Below, in pieces: positions 53,651 to 62,002 of a stretch of DNA of 64,000 nt. The DNA lies in assembly GCF_900104305.1 (NCBI RefSeq), contig NZ_FNJC01000003.1, forward strand, positions 496,001-560,000, written 5' to 3'. The translations under genes were made by a program, and so were the position numbers. The notes beneath the pieces are model-generated. The model saw nothing but the letters and a program-made list of their open reading frames with translations. It made no database searches and was not told where the DNA came from. The stretch's first letter is position 1, and every line of letters begins with the position of its first letter. This DNA comes from Filomicrobium insigne (GTDB lineage Bacteria; Pseudomonadota; Alphaproteobacteria; Rhizobiales; Hyphomicrobiaceae).

Positions 53651-54232
53651 ATGATCAAATTTTCGAAGTCGGCTGTTGTAGCGGTCCTGTCGGGTGCTGT
53701 TGTGCTGTGCGCGGGTGCGGCGGCGGCAGTCAACGCCAAAGGGGTCGCATATGAAGACGTCGCCGACATGCTGATCGCAGTCATGGTCGCCGACCGCACC
53801 GTATACACCAAACAGGTCGTTGGGCGTCTGACCACTAAAGACAAGGTCATCACGGCAAGTGAGCACTTCGAAGACAACAAGGCGCTCCCTTTGCCGGCGC
53901 AGATGTTCCGATTCGGTGCTGAGATGGTCGCCGACAAGACTGACAAGTTCTCCTACTCGCTCTTGTCGCTGTGGCCGATCAACAAGCAAAACGCTCCGCG
54001 CACAGACGCTGAAAAGGCTGGCTTGGAATTCGTATCTAAAAACAAGGACGAGAAGTACACCGCGGTCGAAGAGCTCGGCGGCAAGAAGTACTTCACCGCC
54101 GTCTATGCAGACGTTGCCGTGGCGCCGGTTTGTGCATCTTGCCACAACGGTCACAAAGACAGTCCGCGCACGGATTTCAAGTTGGGAGACGTGTTGGGCG
54201 GCGTCGTGATCCGCATTCCGATGACCGAGTAA
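53651..54232 (+). CDS. DUF3365 (Tll0287-like) monohaem cytochrome c
   Basis: A 193-residue periplasmic protein with a cleavable signal (AVVAVLSGAVVLCAGAAAAV, about 8-27). The Tll0287-like/DUF3365 domain ends with the haem c motif CASCHNGH at residues 161-168, then SPRTDFKLGDVLGGVVI, the usual arrangement. The domain occurs alone and as the extracytoplasmic sensor part of signalling proteins; PAS-like folds with a haem have been described for the family. Here there is no signalling domain, so an electron shuttle or a soluble redox/gas-binding protein is likelier. It is 64 bases after the undecahaem gene, with a GAGAAGGAC site. Confidence 0.82.
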   Translation: MIKFSKSAVVAVLSGAVVLCAGAAAAVNAKGVAYEDVADMLIAVMVADRTVYTKQVVGRLTTKDKVITASEHFEDNKALPLPAQMFRFGAEMVADKTDKFSYSLLSLWPINKQNAPRTDAEKAGLEFVSKNKDEKYTAVEELGGKKYFTAVYADVAVAPVCASCHNGHKDSPRTDFKLGDVLGGVVIRIPMTE

Positions 54233-54313
54233 GGAACAACGTAACCAAGCGTGTGCTCAGTGCGCTGGGCAACAAGCGCGCGGCGGTCGGCCATTGGACA
54301 ACGTCGGAGATAA

Positions 54314-54772
54314 ATGATGACACCGGAGCAAGTCAAACTCGTCCAGGAGAGTTTCAAGAAAGTCGTGCCGATCGCACCACAGGCGGCGGATATTTTCTAC
54401 ACGCGCCTGTTCGAGATCGCGCCTGAAGTTCGTCCTCTCTTTCCCGAAGACCTTTCAGGTCAGAAGGATAAGTTGATGAGCATGCTGGCAACTGCGGTCA
54501 CCAATCTTCACCAGATCGAGAAGATTTTGCCGGCCGTGGAAGATCTCGGACGTCGTCACGTCGGATATGGCGTAACGGCCGAGCACTATAAGCCTGTGGG
54601 TGCCGCGCTCATCTACACTCTGGAGAAGGGGTTGGGTGATGACTTTACGCCAGAGACGAAAGAAGCCTGGCTCGTTACGTATACAACTCTCGAAGGCGTA
54701 ATGACCAAAGCCGCCGAAGCTGCGGCCGCCCCTCCTAAAAAGAAAGGGTTCTTCGCAAAAATGTTTGGCTAG
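54314..54772 (+). CDS. single-domain bacterial globin
   Basis: A 152-residue globin without a reductase domain. Aligned by eye with E. coli Hmp, it has Tyr B10 (Y29 in DIFYTRL), Gln E7 (Q50 in SGQKDKL) and the proximal His F8 (H82 in LGRRHVGYGV). Tyr B10 with Gln E7 is the pocket of flavohaemoglobin-type globins that bind O2 tightly and oxidise NO. The C-terminal tail APPKKKGFFAKMF is basic and hydrophobic and might associate with the membrane. No signal peptide, so cytoplasmic. ATG 54317 is nearly as good a start (GGAG 7 bases upstream). It is the last gene of the redox cluster. Confidence 0.9.
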   Translation: MMTPEQVKLVQESFKKVVPIAPQAADIFYTRLFEIAPEVRPLFPEDLSGQKDKLMSMLATAVTNLHQIEKILPAVEDLGRRHVGYGVTAEHYKPVGAALIYTLEKGLGDDFTPETKEAWLVTYTTLEGVMTKAAEAAAAPPKKKGFFAKMFG

Positions 54773-54840
54773 CGTCGCACTATTCGGCGTGAGCCAAGGC
54801 GCGTCTTAGTATCATGCAGGGTGACGCGATCGGGGGCAGC

Positions 54841-54871
54841 CGGGCGGTGGATCTAATGGGTCTACCGCCCG
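54841..54871. terminator. hairpin between globin and TPR genes
   Basis: An 11-bp stem (54841-54851 with 54861-54871, one G-T pair) with a 9-base loop lies between two convergent genes. The following bases are AT-rich (GATATTCGAAAATT) but not a strict T-run. Confidence 0.5.
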
Positions 54872-54921
54872 ACTGATATTCGAAAATTGTCTCTGAGAAG
54901 GAAGCAGCGTTGCTGCCGGAC

Positions 54922-55881
54922 CTAGTCGCAAGCAACAGCGATCGTCAGTGACGCTCCGGGGATGTACCGGCGACATCCTAACGGACCATCTGAAACGGAA
55001 GGTTTGTTCTGCATCGCCGTCGTTCCGGAAGGCAGCCTGCCGGTCAGACTCGCAACACGCTCTTGCGCTGTGAGCTTGGCCTGCTTGCCATCCAGGAGGC
55101 GAGGAGGCGCGCTGAGCGCTCGCTCGTACGCTATCTTGGCCGCCGCATTATCGCCGCGTGCTTCCATGATCTCGCCCTTCAGGGCATATGCTGCGGTAAA
55201 TGTCGGCTCCAGATCTATAGCAGTGTTGGAGTGAGCCAATGCGTTCGATAAATTTCCTTCGCGCAGATCCAGCACGCCGCGCACATACGAAACTTCCGCC
55301 TTGCTGGCTTTGGTAGACGCGAGGTCTTGAACTTGGCGGTGCGCCGCATCGAAGCGGCCCAATTCCGCGAGAACGAGCCCGCGCAAGATGCCGACCTTGG
55401 CTTCGTCCTTCTTGAGTTGCGCGGATCTATCCAGATCGGTGAGCGCATCTTCGCGACGCGAGAGTTTGCGGAGGATAACGGCCCGGCTGAAAAACGCGGA
55501 CCAATCCGCAGAGTTCAGCGCGATCGCGCGGTCGAGGTCACGAACGGCCTCCTCGAGGTTTCCCAGGTCGTTGTGGACGAGAGCGCGGCTCGCATATGTC
55601 CGAGAGTAGCCGGGATGGTATTTCGCGGCACGATTGAAATCAGCCAACGCCTTCGCATTGTCGTCCGCGTTGCGGTGGGACCAGCCGCGATTGAAGTATG
55701 CGATGTAGTACTGCTTTTTCGGAAGACGGCCGCTGGCGAGGATGCGTGTGCATGCTCCCGCACTCTGCGTACGGTTTGCCGCAGCGCAGTCCTTCAAATC
55801 ATTCTGCATCCCGGCAAAACTAGGGACGGAAGCCCAAAGCGAAAGAATGCCAATTCCAAGAACGGAGATTGCCCGACGCAT
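54922..55881 (-). CDS. secreted TPR-repeat protein
   Basis: A 319-residue protein with a signal peptide (VLGIGILSLWASVPSFAG, about 7-24). About five tetratricopeptide repeats of 34 residues follow (for example AYFNRGWSHRNADDNAKALA, TYASRALVHNDLGNLEEAVR, FTAAYALKGEIMEARGDNAA). Such proteins act as scaffolds in the periplasm; no partner is evident. Cysteines are present at both ends (DCAAANRTQSAGAC; GCRRYIPG and AVACD), possibly forming disulfides. I chose the start at 55881 because the signal peptide begins there; the frame extends 20 codons upstream. Confidence 0.8.
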   Translation of the reverse strand: MRRAISVLGIGILSLWASVPSFAGMQNDLKDCAAANRTQSAGACTRILASGRLPKKQYYIAYFNRGWSHRNADDNAKALADFNRAAKYHPGYSRTYASRALVHNDLGNLEEAVRDLDRAIALNSADWSAFFSRAVILRKLSRREDALTDLDRSAQLKKDEAKVGILRGLVLAELGRFDAAHRQVQDLASTKASKAEVSYVRGVLDLREGNLSNALAHSNTAIDLEPTFTAAYALKGEIMEARGDNAAAKIAYERALSAPPRLLDGKQAKLTAQERVASLTGRLPSGTTAMQNKPSVSDGPLGCRRYIPGASLTIAVACD

Positions 55882-56018
55882 AGCATTGCGGCCCTTTGAG
55901 GTGATGGGGACAACGCAAAAGCGCGTTATCCGCTTCCCCAAACTCTACGGGCTCCAAATGCTGTGGGATGTTACGCGGGGAACTCCATTATGAAACGAGA
56001 TCTGCGAAGCACGCCGAT

Positions 56019-56159
56019 CTAGCGAAGCTTCTCGATAAGCGAGCGATCATTCTTCGCCAATCGAATGAACTGCTTGAGCGCATCAGAGGTTCCATCTACG
56101 GAGCCGTACAGCACCAAGCCAGCCGCATGTCTTACGTCAAGAGGGGCAGGCGAACCCAT
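56019..56159 (-). CDS. possible 46-residue protein after the phosphatase-like gene
   Basis: A frame starting at ATG one base after the stop of the upstream gene (TAA-A-ATG) encodes 46 residues with protein-like composition: GSPAPLDVRHAAGLVLYG, then DALKQFIRLAKNDRSLIEKL, an amphipathic basic helix. Translational coupling is possible; no separate ribosome site is seen. No family recognised, and chance cannot be excluded. Confidence 0.3.
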   Translation of the reverse strand: MGSPAPLDVRHAAGLVLYGSVDGTSDALKQFIRLAKNDRSLIEKLR

Positions 56160-56160
56160 T

Positions 56161-56613
56161 TTACGCGTCGCGGGCGCGGTCGACGTAGTCCCGGATGAAG
56201 TTTGCGAGTTGTGGCGTGTCACAGTCAAATCCTATTGCTTTGGCGTGCTGGAGAGTCTCCTCTCCCGACTGATTTGTCGTCACACCGACATGCATCATTG
56301 TGAGCGCCCCTGCACGCTTGCCGGAAGCGCAATGGACTACCACGGGCTTGGGAAGCGTTTCGACTTCCTGTCGAAATTTCTCCACGACCTGGCTATCCAG
56401 CTCATTCCTCGAAACAGCGATGTGGCGGTAAGTAAGCCCAGCTTCTTTAGCCAATCGCCTTTCGACATCCTCGGGAATCTTTTGTTTTTCTTCTTTGGGC
56501 TGCAGATTTACGATCGAACGAAAACCATCAGCAGCGAATTCCTTCAGCTGCTCTGGGTGTGGTTCAGATTTCGCGACGGCAAAATCTTTGTTTATCGTAA
56601 TTAAGTTTTGCAT
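56161..56613 (-). CDS. DSP/BLH-type phosphatase-like protein
   Basis: A 150-residue protein related to the protein-tyrosine-phosphatase-like domain known as BLH/DUF442 (beta-lactamase hydrolase-like): FAVAKSEPHPEQLKEFAADG, FRSIVNLQPKEE, AGLTYRHIAVSR and the active-site loop VVHCASGKRAG. The loop has the nucleophile Cys and an Arg four residues later, close to the HCxSGxR form of that group. Substrates are unknown; in other bacteria similar domains accompany sulfur-metabolism genes. The start is uncertain: ATG 56613 (MQNLITINKDFAV) fits the family, but the frame extends to 56715. Confidence 0.7.
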   Translation of the reverse strand: MQNLITINKDFAVAKSEPHPEQLKEFAADGFRSIVNLQPKEEKQKIPEDVERRLAKEAGLTYRHIAVSRNELDSQVVEKFRQEVETLPKPVVVHCASGKRAGALTMMHVGVTTNQSGEETLQHAKAIGFDCDTPQLANFIRDYVDRARDA

Positions 56614-57064
56614 CGCCCAAGTTCGTCTCCACGAGGCTACTAGATTATGGCCGGTGATCGAGACGCTACGCGCCGATTTCCCCAGCATGTCACCGACTTG
56701 CGGTGGTGTTGTCAAAAAAGCAACGACCGCACTGGGCGAAATGTTCCCCGAAAAAAAACCTGAGTTTAAAGTCGAATGAAGAATATAGCTGGAGGAAAGC
56801 TTCGTTTTTTATTTCGTCAGCGATTCGCCTGCGTCGCGGGGGGATGGAATGCGCCGTTTTGCCAGGGATTGCCGAACGTTCAACTGAGTGTGATATGGCG
56901 ACATTGTTGAGTGTTTAGTGTTCGAAAGGACACGTGCCGTTTATTTCGGGTCGTGTGTTTTCTCCGAGCCACGGAAATCCTCCACGCCAGCCATCACCAG
57001 CTTGTTAACAGGACGACGGGACCTACTCGCTTTCGGAGGATAGAATCCTATAAGTTCGCCCGTT
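56614..57064. other. 451-base upstream region of dnaE
   Basis: No gene is supported; short frames here (for example 56703-56918) lack family features. The part 56740-56820 is AT-richer than its surroundings. The last 100 bases contain TTAACAGG and a GGAGGATAG site about 18 bases before dnaE. No SOS-type GTTC-7-GTTC box was seen. Confidence 0.4.
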
Positions 57065-60000
57065 ATGAACGCTCCAACTCCATCCTCCGTGACCGCCAAA
57101 CCGGTAGCTGCGACGGCGCAGCCAGGTTTTGTGCATCTGCGGGTGCATTCTGCTTACTCGCTACTGGAAGGCGCCTTGCCGATCGGAAAGCTCACGGGCT
57201 TGGCCGCCACGCATGGCTATCCGGCTTTGGGACTTACGGATACGAATAATCTGTTTGGCGCCCTAGAGTTTTCAGAAAAGATAGCCGGAGCCGGCATTCA
57301 GCCCATCGTCGGCGCAACGCTGAGCGTCGATTTTGAGGATGGGGAAAAGGATGAGCTGCGCCGCGCCGAAAGGCCCGTCGGCTTTGCACGAGATGGCTAC
57401 CTTGCACTGATGGCGGCCTCCGAGACCGGCTACGCAAACCTCATGAAGTTGGTCAGCGCGGCGCATTTGGATGTGGCTGATGGAGAGCCACCGCATGTGA
57501 AGTTTTCTGCTCTCTGCGAACTGGCCGAAGGGCTTATCGTCCTCACAGGCGGCCCCGACGGACCGATCGATACGGCCTTGGCGCAGGATCGACAGCAACT
57601 CGCCCATGAACGGCTGACAAAGCTGAGAGCGGCCTTCGGCGATCGTCTGTACGTTGAAATTCAGCGGCACGGTGTCCGCGTCGAAAAGACAAACGAGCCA
57701 CAACTTCTGCAACTGGCGTATGATCTTGAAATTCCAATCGTTGCCACCAACCAGGCCTACTTCGCGACGCCGGATGACTATGAGGCCCACGATGCCCTGA
57801 TCTGCATCGCTGAAGGGTCCTACGTCGTTGAAGACAACCGGCGGCGCCTGACGCGGGAGCATTACTTCAAATCCCGCGAGGAGATGATTCAGACATTCGC
57901 GGACCTTCCTGAGGCCCTGGCGAACACCGTTGAGATCGCACAGCGCTGCCATTACCGGCCGCTCGGCCGCAAGCCGATTTTGCCGCGGTTCGTTGCAAGC
58001 CTGGAAGGCAAGACTGAGCAAGATCTGCTCGAAGAGGAGGCCGCCGAACTTAAACGTCAGGCGGAAGAGGGTCTGGAGCGGCGATTGGCGGCTCATCCTC
58101 TCGCGGCGGGTTTTACTCGGGAAGATTACGAGAAGCGGCTTGCCTACGAGGTTGACGTTATCTCGAAGATGAAGTTCCCCGGCTACTTTCTCATCGTTTC
58201 TGACTTCATCAAATGGAGTAAGTCGCAGGGCATCCCGGTGGGTCCTGGGCGCGGCTCCGGCGCGGGCTCGTTGGTTGCTTACGCGCTGACAATTACAGAC
58301 CTCGATCCGTTGCGGTTTGGCCTTCTGTTCGAACGCTTCCTGAACCCCGAACGCGTCTCGATGCCGGACTTTGACATCGACTTCTGTCAGGACCGGCGTG
58401 ACGAAACAATCCGTTACGTGCAGGAAAAGTATGGGGCGGATCGTGTCGCCCAGATCATCACGCACGGTAAGCTGCAAGCACGCGCGGTTCTACGCGACGT
58501 CGGCCGCGTGCTGCAGATGCCGTATGGGCAGGTCGACAAGCTCTGCAAGCTCGTTCCCAACAACCCGGCCAATCCAGTCACATTGGCGGAGGCGATCGAG
58601 ACCGAACCACGTCTCCAGGAGGAGCGAGATGCCGAACCCATCGTCGCTCAGCTTCTAGAAAAAGCGCAGAAGCTTGAGGGGCTTTACCGTCACGCGTCGA
58701 CGCACGCCGCTGGTATGGTGATCGGGGACCGGCCGCTCAACGAACTCGTCCCCCTCTACCGCGATCCGAAATCGCAGATGCCCGTCACCCAGTTCAACTG
58801 GAAGATGGTGGAGGCCGCGGGCCTCGTGAAATTCGACTTCCTCGGCCTCAAAACGCTGACAGTGCTGCAGAAGGCCGTTGAAATGGTCGAACGCTGTCGA
58901 GGCATAAAGATTGATCTTTCAGCGCTGCCGCTCGACGATCGCAAGAGCTACGAGCTTCTAGCTCGGGCTGATACGGTCGGTGTGTTCCAGTTGGAATCCA
59001 CGGGCATGCGCGAGAGCTTGAAGCGTCTCAAGCCCGACCGCTTCGAAGATATTATCGCTATGGTTGCTCTCTATCGGCCTGGCCCGATGGACAACATCCC
59101 CACCTACATCAATCGCAAACATGGCGAAGAGCCCGTTGATTGTCTCCATTCGATGCTCGAGGGCATCCTTTCGGAAACCTACGGCGTTATCATCTACCAG
59201 GAGCAGGTCATTCAGATTGCCCAGGTGATGGGCGGCTACACGCTTGGTCAAGCCGACATGCTTCGGCGCGCCATGGGTAAGAAAGACAAAGCCGAGATGG
59301 CGCGCCACGAGGCGCGGTTCATTGAGGGGGCCGTCGAGCGCGGTGTGAAGAAAGCCGACGCAGCTTATATCTTTGAACTGGTCAACAAATTCGCCGGGTA
59401 CGGCTTCAACAAATCTCACGCCGCCGCCTACGCGCTGGTCAGCTATCACACGGCCTACCTCAAAGCGAACTACCGCGAAGAGTTTCTTGCGGCGTCGATG
59501 ACGCTCGATATGGCCAACACCGACAAGCTTGCTGTGTTTGTCGCCGAAGCACGACGAAGCGGCATCGAGATCAAGCCACCGTGCGTGAATGCGTCCGAGG
59601 TTGAGTTTCTCGCTGAACCCTCACCCGAGGAGGCACCGTCAGGGCCTCAGCCTGCACGGGGAGCAATCCGCTATGCTCTCGCGGCGTTGAAGAACGTAGG
59701 TCCGGCCGCCGTCGAAACCATCGTGGCGGCGCGTGAGGAGAACGGCCGCTATAAGTCATTGGCCGACTTTGCGAGCCGCCTGAATCCAAAGGCGGTCAAC
59801 AAACGCGCGATCGAAATGTTGGCACAGTCGGGCGGGCTCGACGCGCTCGAACCCGATCGCGCGATCGTGTGTGCAAATGCCGACCTTATCCTCGCAGCGG
59901 CACAGCGGCGCGATGCCGATGCAGCAGCGGGCACAAACGACTTGTTCGGATTGGGCGAAACCGAGCCCACATTGGCATTGCGCCCCGCCAAAGGCTGGAC

Positions 60001-60646
60001 GCCTTTAGAGCGTTTGGAAAACGAGTTTGCCAGTGTCGGGTTCTATCTGTCTGGTCACCCCTTGGACCAGTACGCCATGGTTCTCGAAAAGCTCGGCGTC
60101 CGCCGCTATGCGGAGTTCGAGCTCGCAACGGCGAAGGGGGCAACCTCGGCCCGACTTGCGGCCATCGTAGTATCGGCGCGCGAACGGCGCTCGGCGAAGG
60201 GAAATAAGTTTGCCTTTGCAATGTTCTCGGATGCCAGCGGTCAGTTCGAGGCTGTCATCTTCTCCGATACCCTGGCTGCCGGACGCGATCTGCTCCAGGC
60301 GGGCACGCCCGTTCTCGTGACCGTCGAAGCCGAACGCGATGGCGACACGGTCAAAATGCGCGTCCAGCGTCTCGAAAGCCTGGATGCGGCCACGGCGGCC
60401 ATAGATCGTGGACTGTTACTGCGCTTCAGCCCAGCCCACATCAAAAACGCCGATGCAACTTTCGACGAGTTGAAAAGTTACCTCAAGCCACCCGCGCCCG
60501 GCGCGCGCGGCGGACAGGTGCGTTTTGTGCTGCCCGTCAAAGACCGTGAGCTGGAGTTCGCTCTTCCGGGGAAATATGACGTTTCCCCAGCCCAGGCAGG
60601 AATCTTGGCAACCGTACGTGGCATTGAGCAGATTGTAGAAATCTGA
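57065..60646 (+). CDS. dnaE: DNA polymerase III alpha subunit
   Basis: The replicative polymerase of the chromosome. In 1193 residues, the order is PHP domain (FVHLRVHSAYSLLEGALP at the start; LGLTDTNNLFG), polymerase palm with GPGRGSGAGSLVAYAL and the catalytic aspartates in PDFDIDF (434-440), thumb and fingers (GVFQLESTGMRESLKRLKP; ALYRPGPMDNIPTYI), helix-hairpin-helix region (ALKNVGPAAVETIV), and an OB domain (FAMFSDASGQFEAVIFSD). Length and domains are those of DnaE1, not the error-prone DnaE2. In relatives it directly follows lolD; here about 12 kb separate the two. Confidence 0.96.
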   Translation: MNAPTPSSVTAKPVAATAQPGFVHLRVHSAYSLLEGALPIGKLTGLAATHGYPALGLTDTNNLFGALEFSEKIAGAGIQPIVGATLSVDFEDGEKDELRRAERPVGFARDGYLALMAASETGYANLMKLVSAAHLDVADGEPPHVKFSALCELAEGLIVLTGGPDGPIDTALAQDRQQLAHERLTKLRAAFGDRLYVEIQRHGVRVEKTNEPQLLQLAYDLEIPIVATNQAYFATPDDYEAHDALICIAEGSYVVEDNRRRLTREHYFKSREEMIQTFADLPEALANTVEIAQRCHYRPLGRKPILPRFVASLEGKTEQDLLEEEAAELKRQAEEGLERRLAAHPLAAGFTREDYEKRLAYEVDVISKMKFPGYFLIVSDFIKWSKSQGIPVGPGRGSGAGSLVAYALTITDLDPLRFGLLFERFLNPERVSMPDFDIDFCQDRRDETIRYVQEKYGADRVAQIITHGKLQARAVLRDVGRVLQMPYGQVDKLCKLVPNNPANPVTLAEAIETEPRLQEERDAEPIVAQLLEKAQKLEGLYRHASTHAAGMVIGDRPLNELVPLYRDPKSQMPVTQFNWKMVEAAGLVKFDFLGLKTLTVLQKAVEMVERCRGIKIDLSALPLDDRKSYELLARADTVGVFQLESTGMRESLKRLKPDRFEDIIAMVALYRPGPMDNIPTYINRKHGEEPVDCLHSMLEGILSETYGVIIYQEQVIQIAQVMGGYTLGQADMLRRAMGKKDKAEMARHEARFIEGAVERGVKKADAAYIFELVNKFAGYGFNKSHAAAYALVSYHTAYLKANYREEFLAASMTLDMANTDKLAVFVAEARRSGIEIKPPCVNASEVEFLAEPSPEEAPSGPQPARGAIRYALAALKNVGPAAVETIVAAREENGRYKSLADFASRLNPKAVNKRAIEMLAQSGGLDALEPDRAIVCANADLILAAAQRRDADAAAGTNDLFGLGETEPTLALRPAKGWTPLERLENEFASVGFYLSGHPLDQYAMVLEKLGVRRYAEFELATAKGATSARLAAIVVSARERRSAKGNKFAFAMFSDASGQFEAVIFSDTLAAGRDLLQAGTPVLVTVEAERDGDTVKMRVQRLESLDAATAAIDRGLLLRFSPAHIKNADATFDELKSYLKPPAPGARGGQVRFVLPVKDRELEFALPGKYDVSPAQAGILATVRGIEQIVEI

Positions 60647-60737
60647 TCCGGATGGGCGCTGATACAAGTGAGTTAGAGCCCCGTGGCTCGCCCTGAGACC
60701 GTGACGAACGCGTGCTAGCCGAAATTGCCCGCCCTTC

Positions 60738-60766
60738 TTGCAATCACGGCCGAAGACTCGTATAAG
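60738..60766 (+). promoter_or_regulatory. sigma-70-like promoter for rpsB
   Basis: TTGCAA at 60738-60743, a 17-base spacer, then TATAAG at 60761-60766. This lies 148 bases before the rpsB start and predicts a leader of about 140 bases, long enough for autoregulation by S2, which is known in other bacteria. Confidence 0.5.
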
Positions 60767-60913
60767 CCGTCGCACTTCACACGCGAACCTTCAGCGCTTG
60801 GCGGATTAAAAGCCCCGTCCGGTCGCTCCGGTGAGGTCGGCCCCAGATATGTATGGGGTGCGCCTTTCTCCAGGTTCGCGGCGGTCCAACCGGAAAACAA
60901 GGATATTTGCGAG

Positions 60914-61909
60914 ATGGCGCTTCCCGCCTTCAACATGCGTCAGCTATTGGAAGCTGGCGTTCACTTCGGTCACCAGGCACACCGCTGGAACCCCAAGATG
61001 GCGCCCTTTATCTACGGCGCACGCAATAACATTCACATTATCGACCTGACGCAAACGGTGCCGCTGCTGCATCAGGCGTTGGTTAAGATTTCCGACACCG
61101 TTGCTGGTGGCGGCCGCGTACTCTTTGTCGCGACAAAGCGTCAGGCCTCGGAAGCAATTGCGGATTCTGCTCAGCGTTCGGCGCAGTACTTCATGAACCA
61201 CCGTTGGCTAGGTGGTACGCTGACGAACTGGAAGACCGTATCTCAGTCAATCCGCCGTCTGCGTCAGCTTGATGACATCCTCGCCGAGCCTTCAGGGCGC
61301 ACCAAGAAGGAAATCCTCAACATCCAGCGTGAGCGCGACAAGCTCAACCAGTCCCTGGGTGGTATTAAGGATATGGGTGGTGTGCCGGACCTTCTGTTCG
61401 TTATCGACACGAACAAGGAATCTATCGCGATCAAGGAAGCTCGTAAGTTGGGTATCCCGATTATTGCGATCGTTGATACGAACTGCGATCCTGACGGCAT
61501 CGACTTCCCAATCCCGGGCAACGACGACGCAGGCCGAGCGATCACTCTTTACTGCGACTTGGTCTCACGCGCGGCACTGGATGGTCTAGAACGCAGCCAA
61601 ACCGCATCCGGCGTGGATATCGGCGCTTCGGAGGCGCCGGTAGCTGAAGATCTGCCAGTAGCTGTGGTGACGTTCAAGGGCATCGAAGCTCCACGCGGCG
61701 AACCGGACGATCTCAAGGCGATTACCGGCATCAACCCGAAGCTTGAGCAGCGCCTCAACGACGCCGGCGTCTTCCATTACTGGCAAATTGCAGATCTTGA
61801 CGCAGAGCAGGCTGAAGCGCTTGACCGTCTGCTGAAGCTCAAGGGGCAGATCGCAACCGAGGGTTGGATCGACGCCGCCAAGAAGATCGTTGCACAGTCG
61901 GCCGCTTAA
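60914..61909 (+). CDS. rpsB: 30S ribosomal protein S2 with C-terminal helical extension
   Basis: S2 binds the 30S subunit and is needed for S1 attachment. The 331-residue protein begins [20 protein letters not shown] and has the family motifs [17 protein letters not shown]-equivalent [28 protein letters not shown] and [13 protein letters not shown]. coli S2 has about 240 residues. The additional C-terminal part (about 230-331) includes a domain at 265-328, [18 protein letters not shown] through [16 protein letters not shown]. This domain matches the three repeats of the 10185-11972 protein. The extension is known to me from relatives such as Bradyrhizobium. ATG 60914 is chosen because the family begins there. 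Confidence 0.96.
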   Translation: MALPAFNMRQLLEAGVHFGHQAHRWNPKMAPFIYGARNNIHIIDLTQTVPLLHQALVKISDTVAGGGRVLFVATKRQASEAIADSAQRSAQYFMNHRWLGGTLTNWKTVSQSIRRLRQLDDILAEPSGRTKKEILNIQRERDKLNQSLGGIKDMGGVPDLLFVIDTNKESIAIKEARKLGIPIIAIVDTNCDPDGIDFPIPGNDDAGRAITLYCDLVSRAALDGLERSQTASGVDIGASEAPVAEDLPVAVVTFKGIEAPRGEPDDLKAITGINPKLEQRLNDAGVFHYWQIADLDAEQAEALDRLLKLKGQIATEGWIDAAKKIVAQSAA

Positions 61910-62002
61910 ACGGCAATTGTCGCCCAAGCGGTGGCAGGCGTCACAAAGTCTTTAAGCAGCGGGCTTAGCACTGGCTGAGCCCGCCAACAAATGAGCATTG
62001 AT

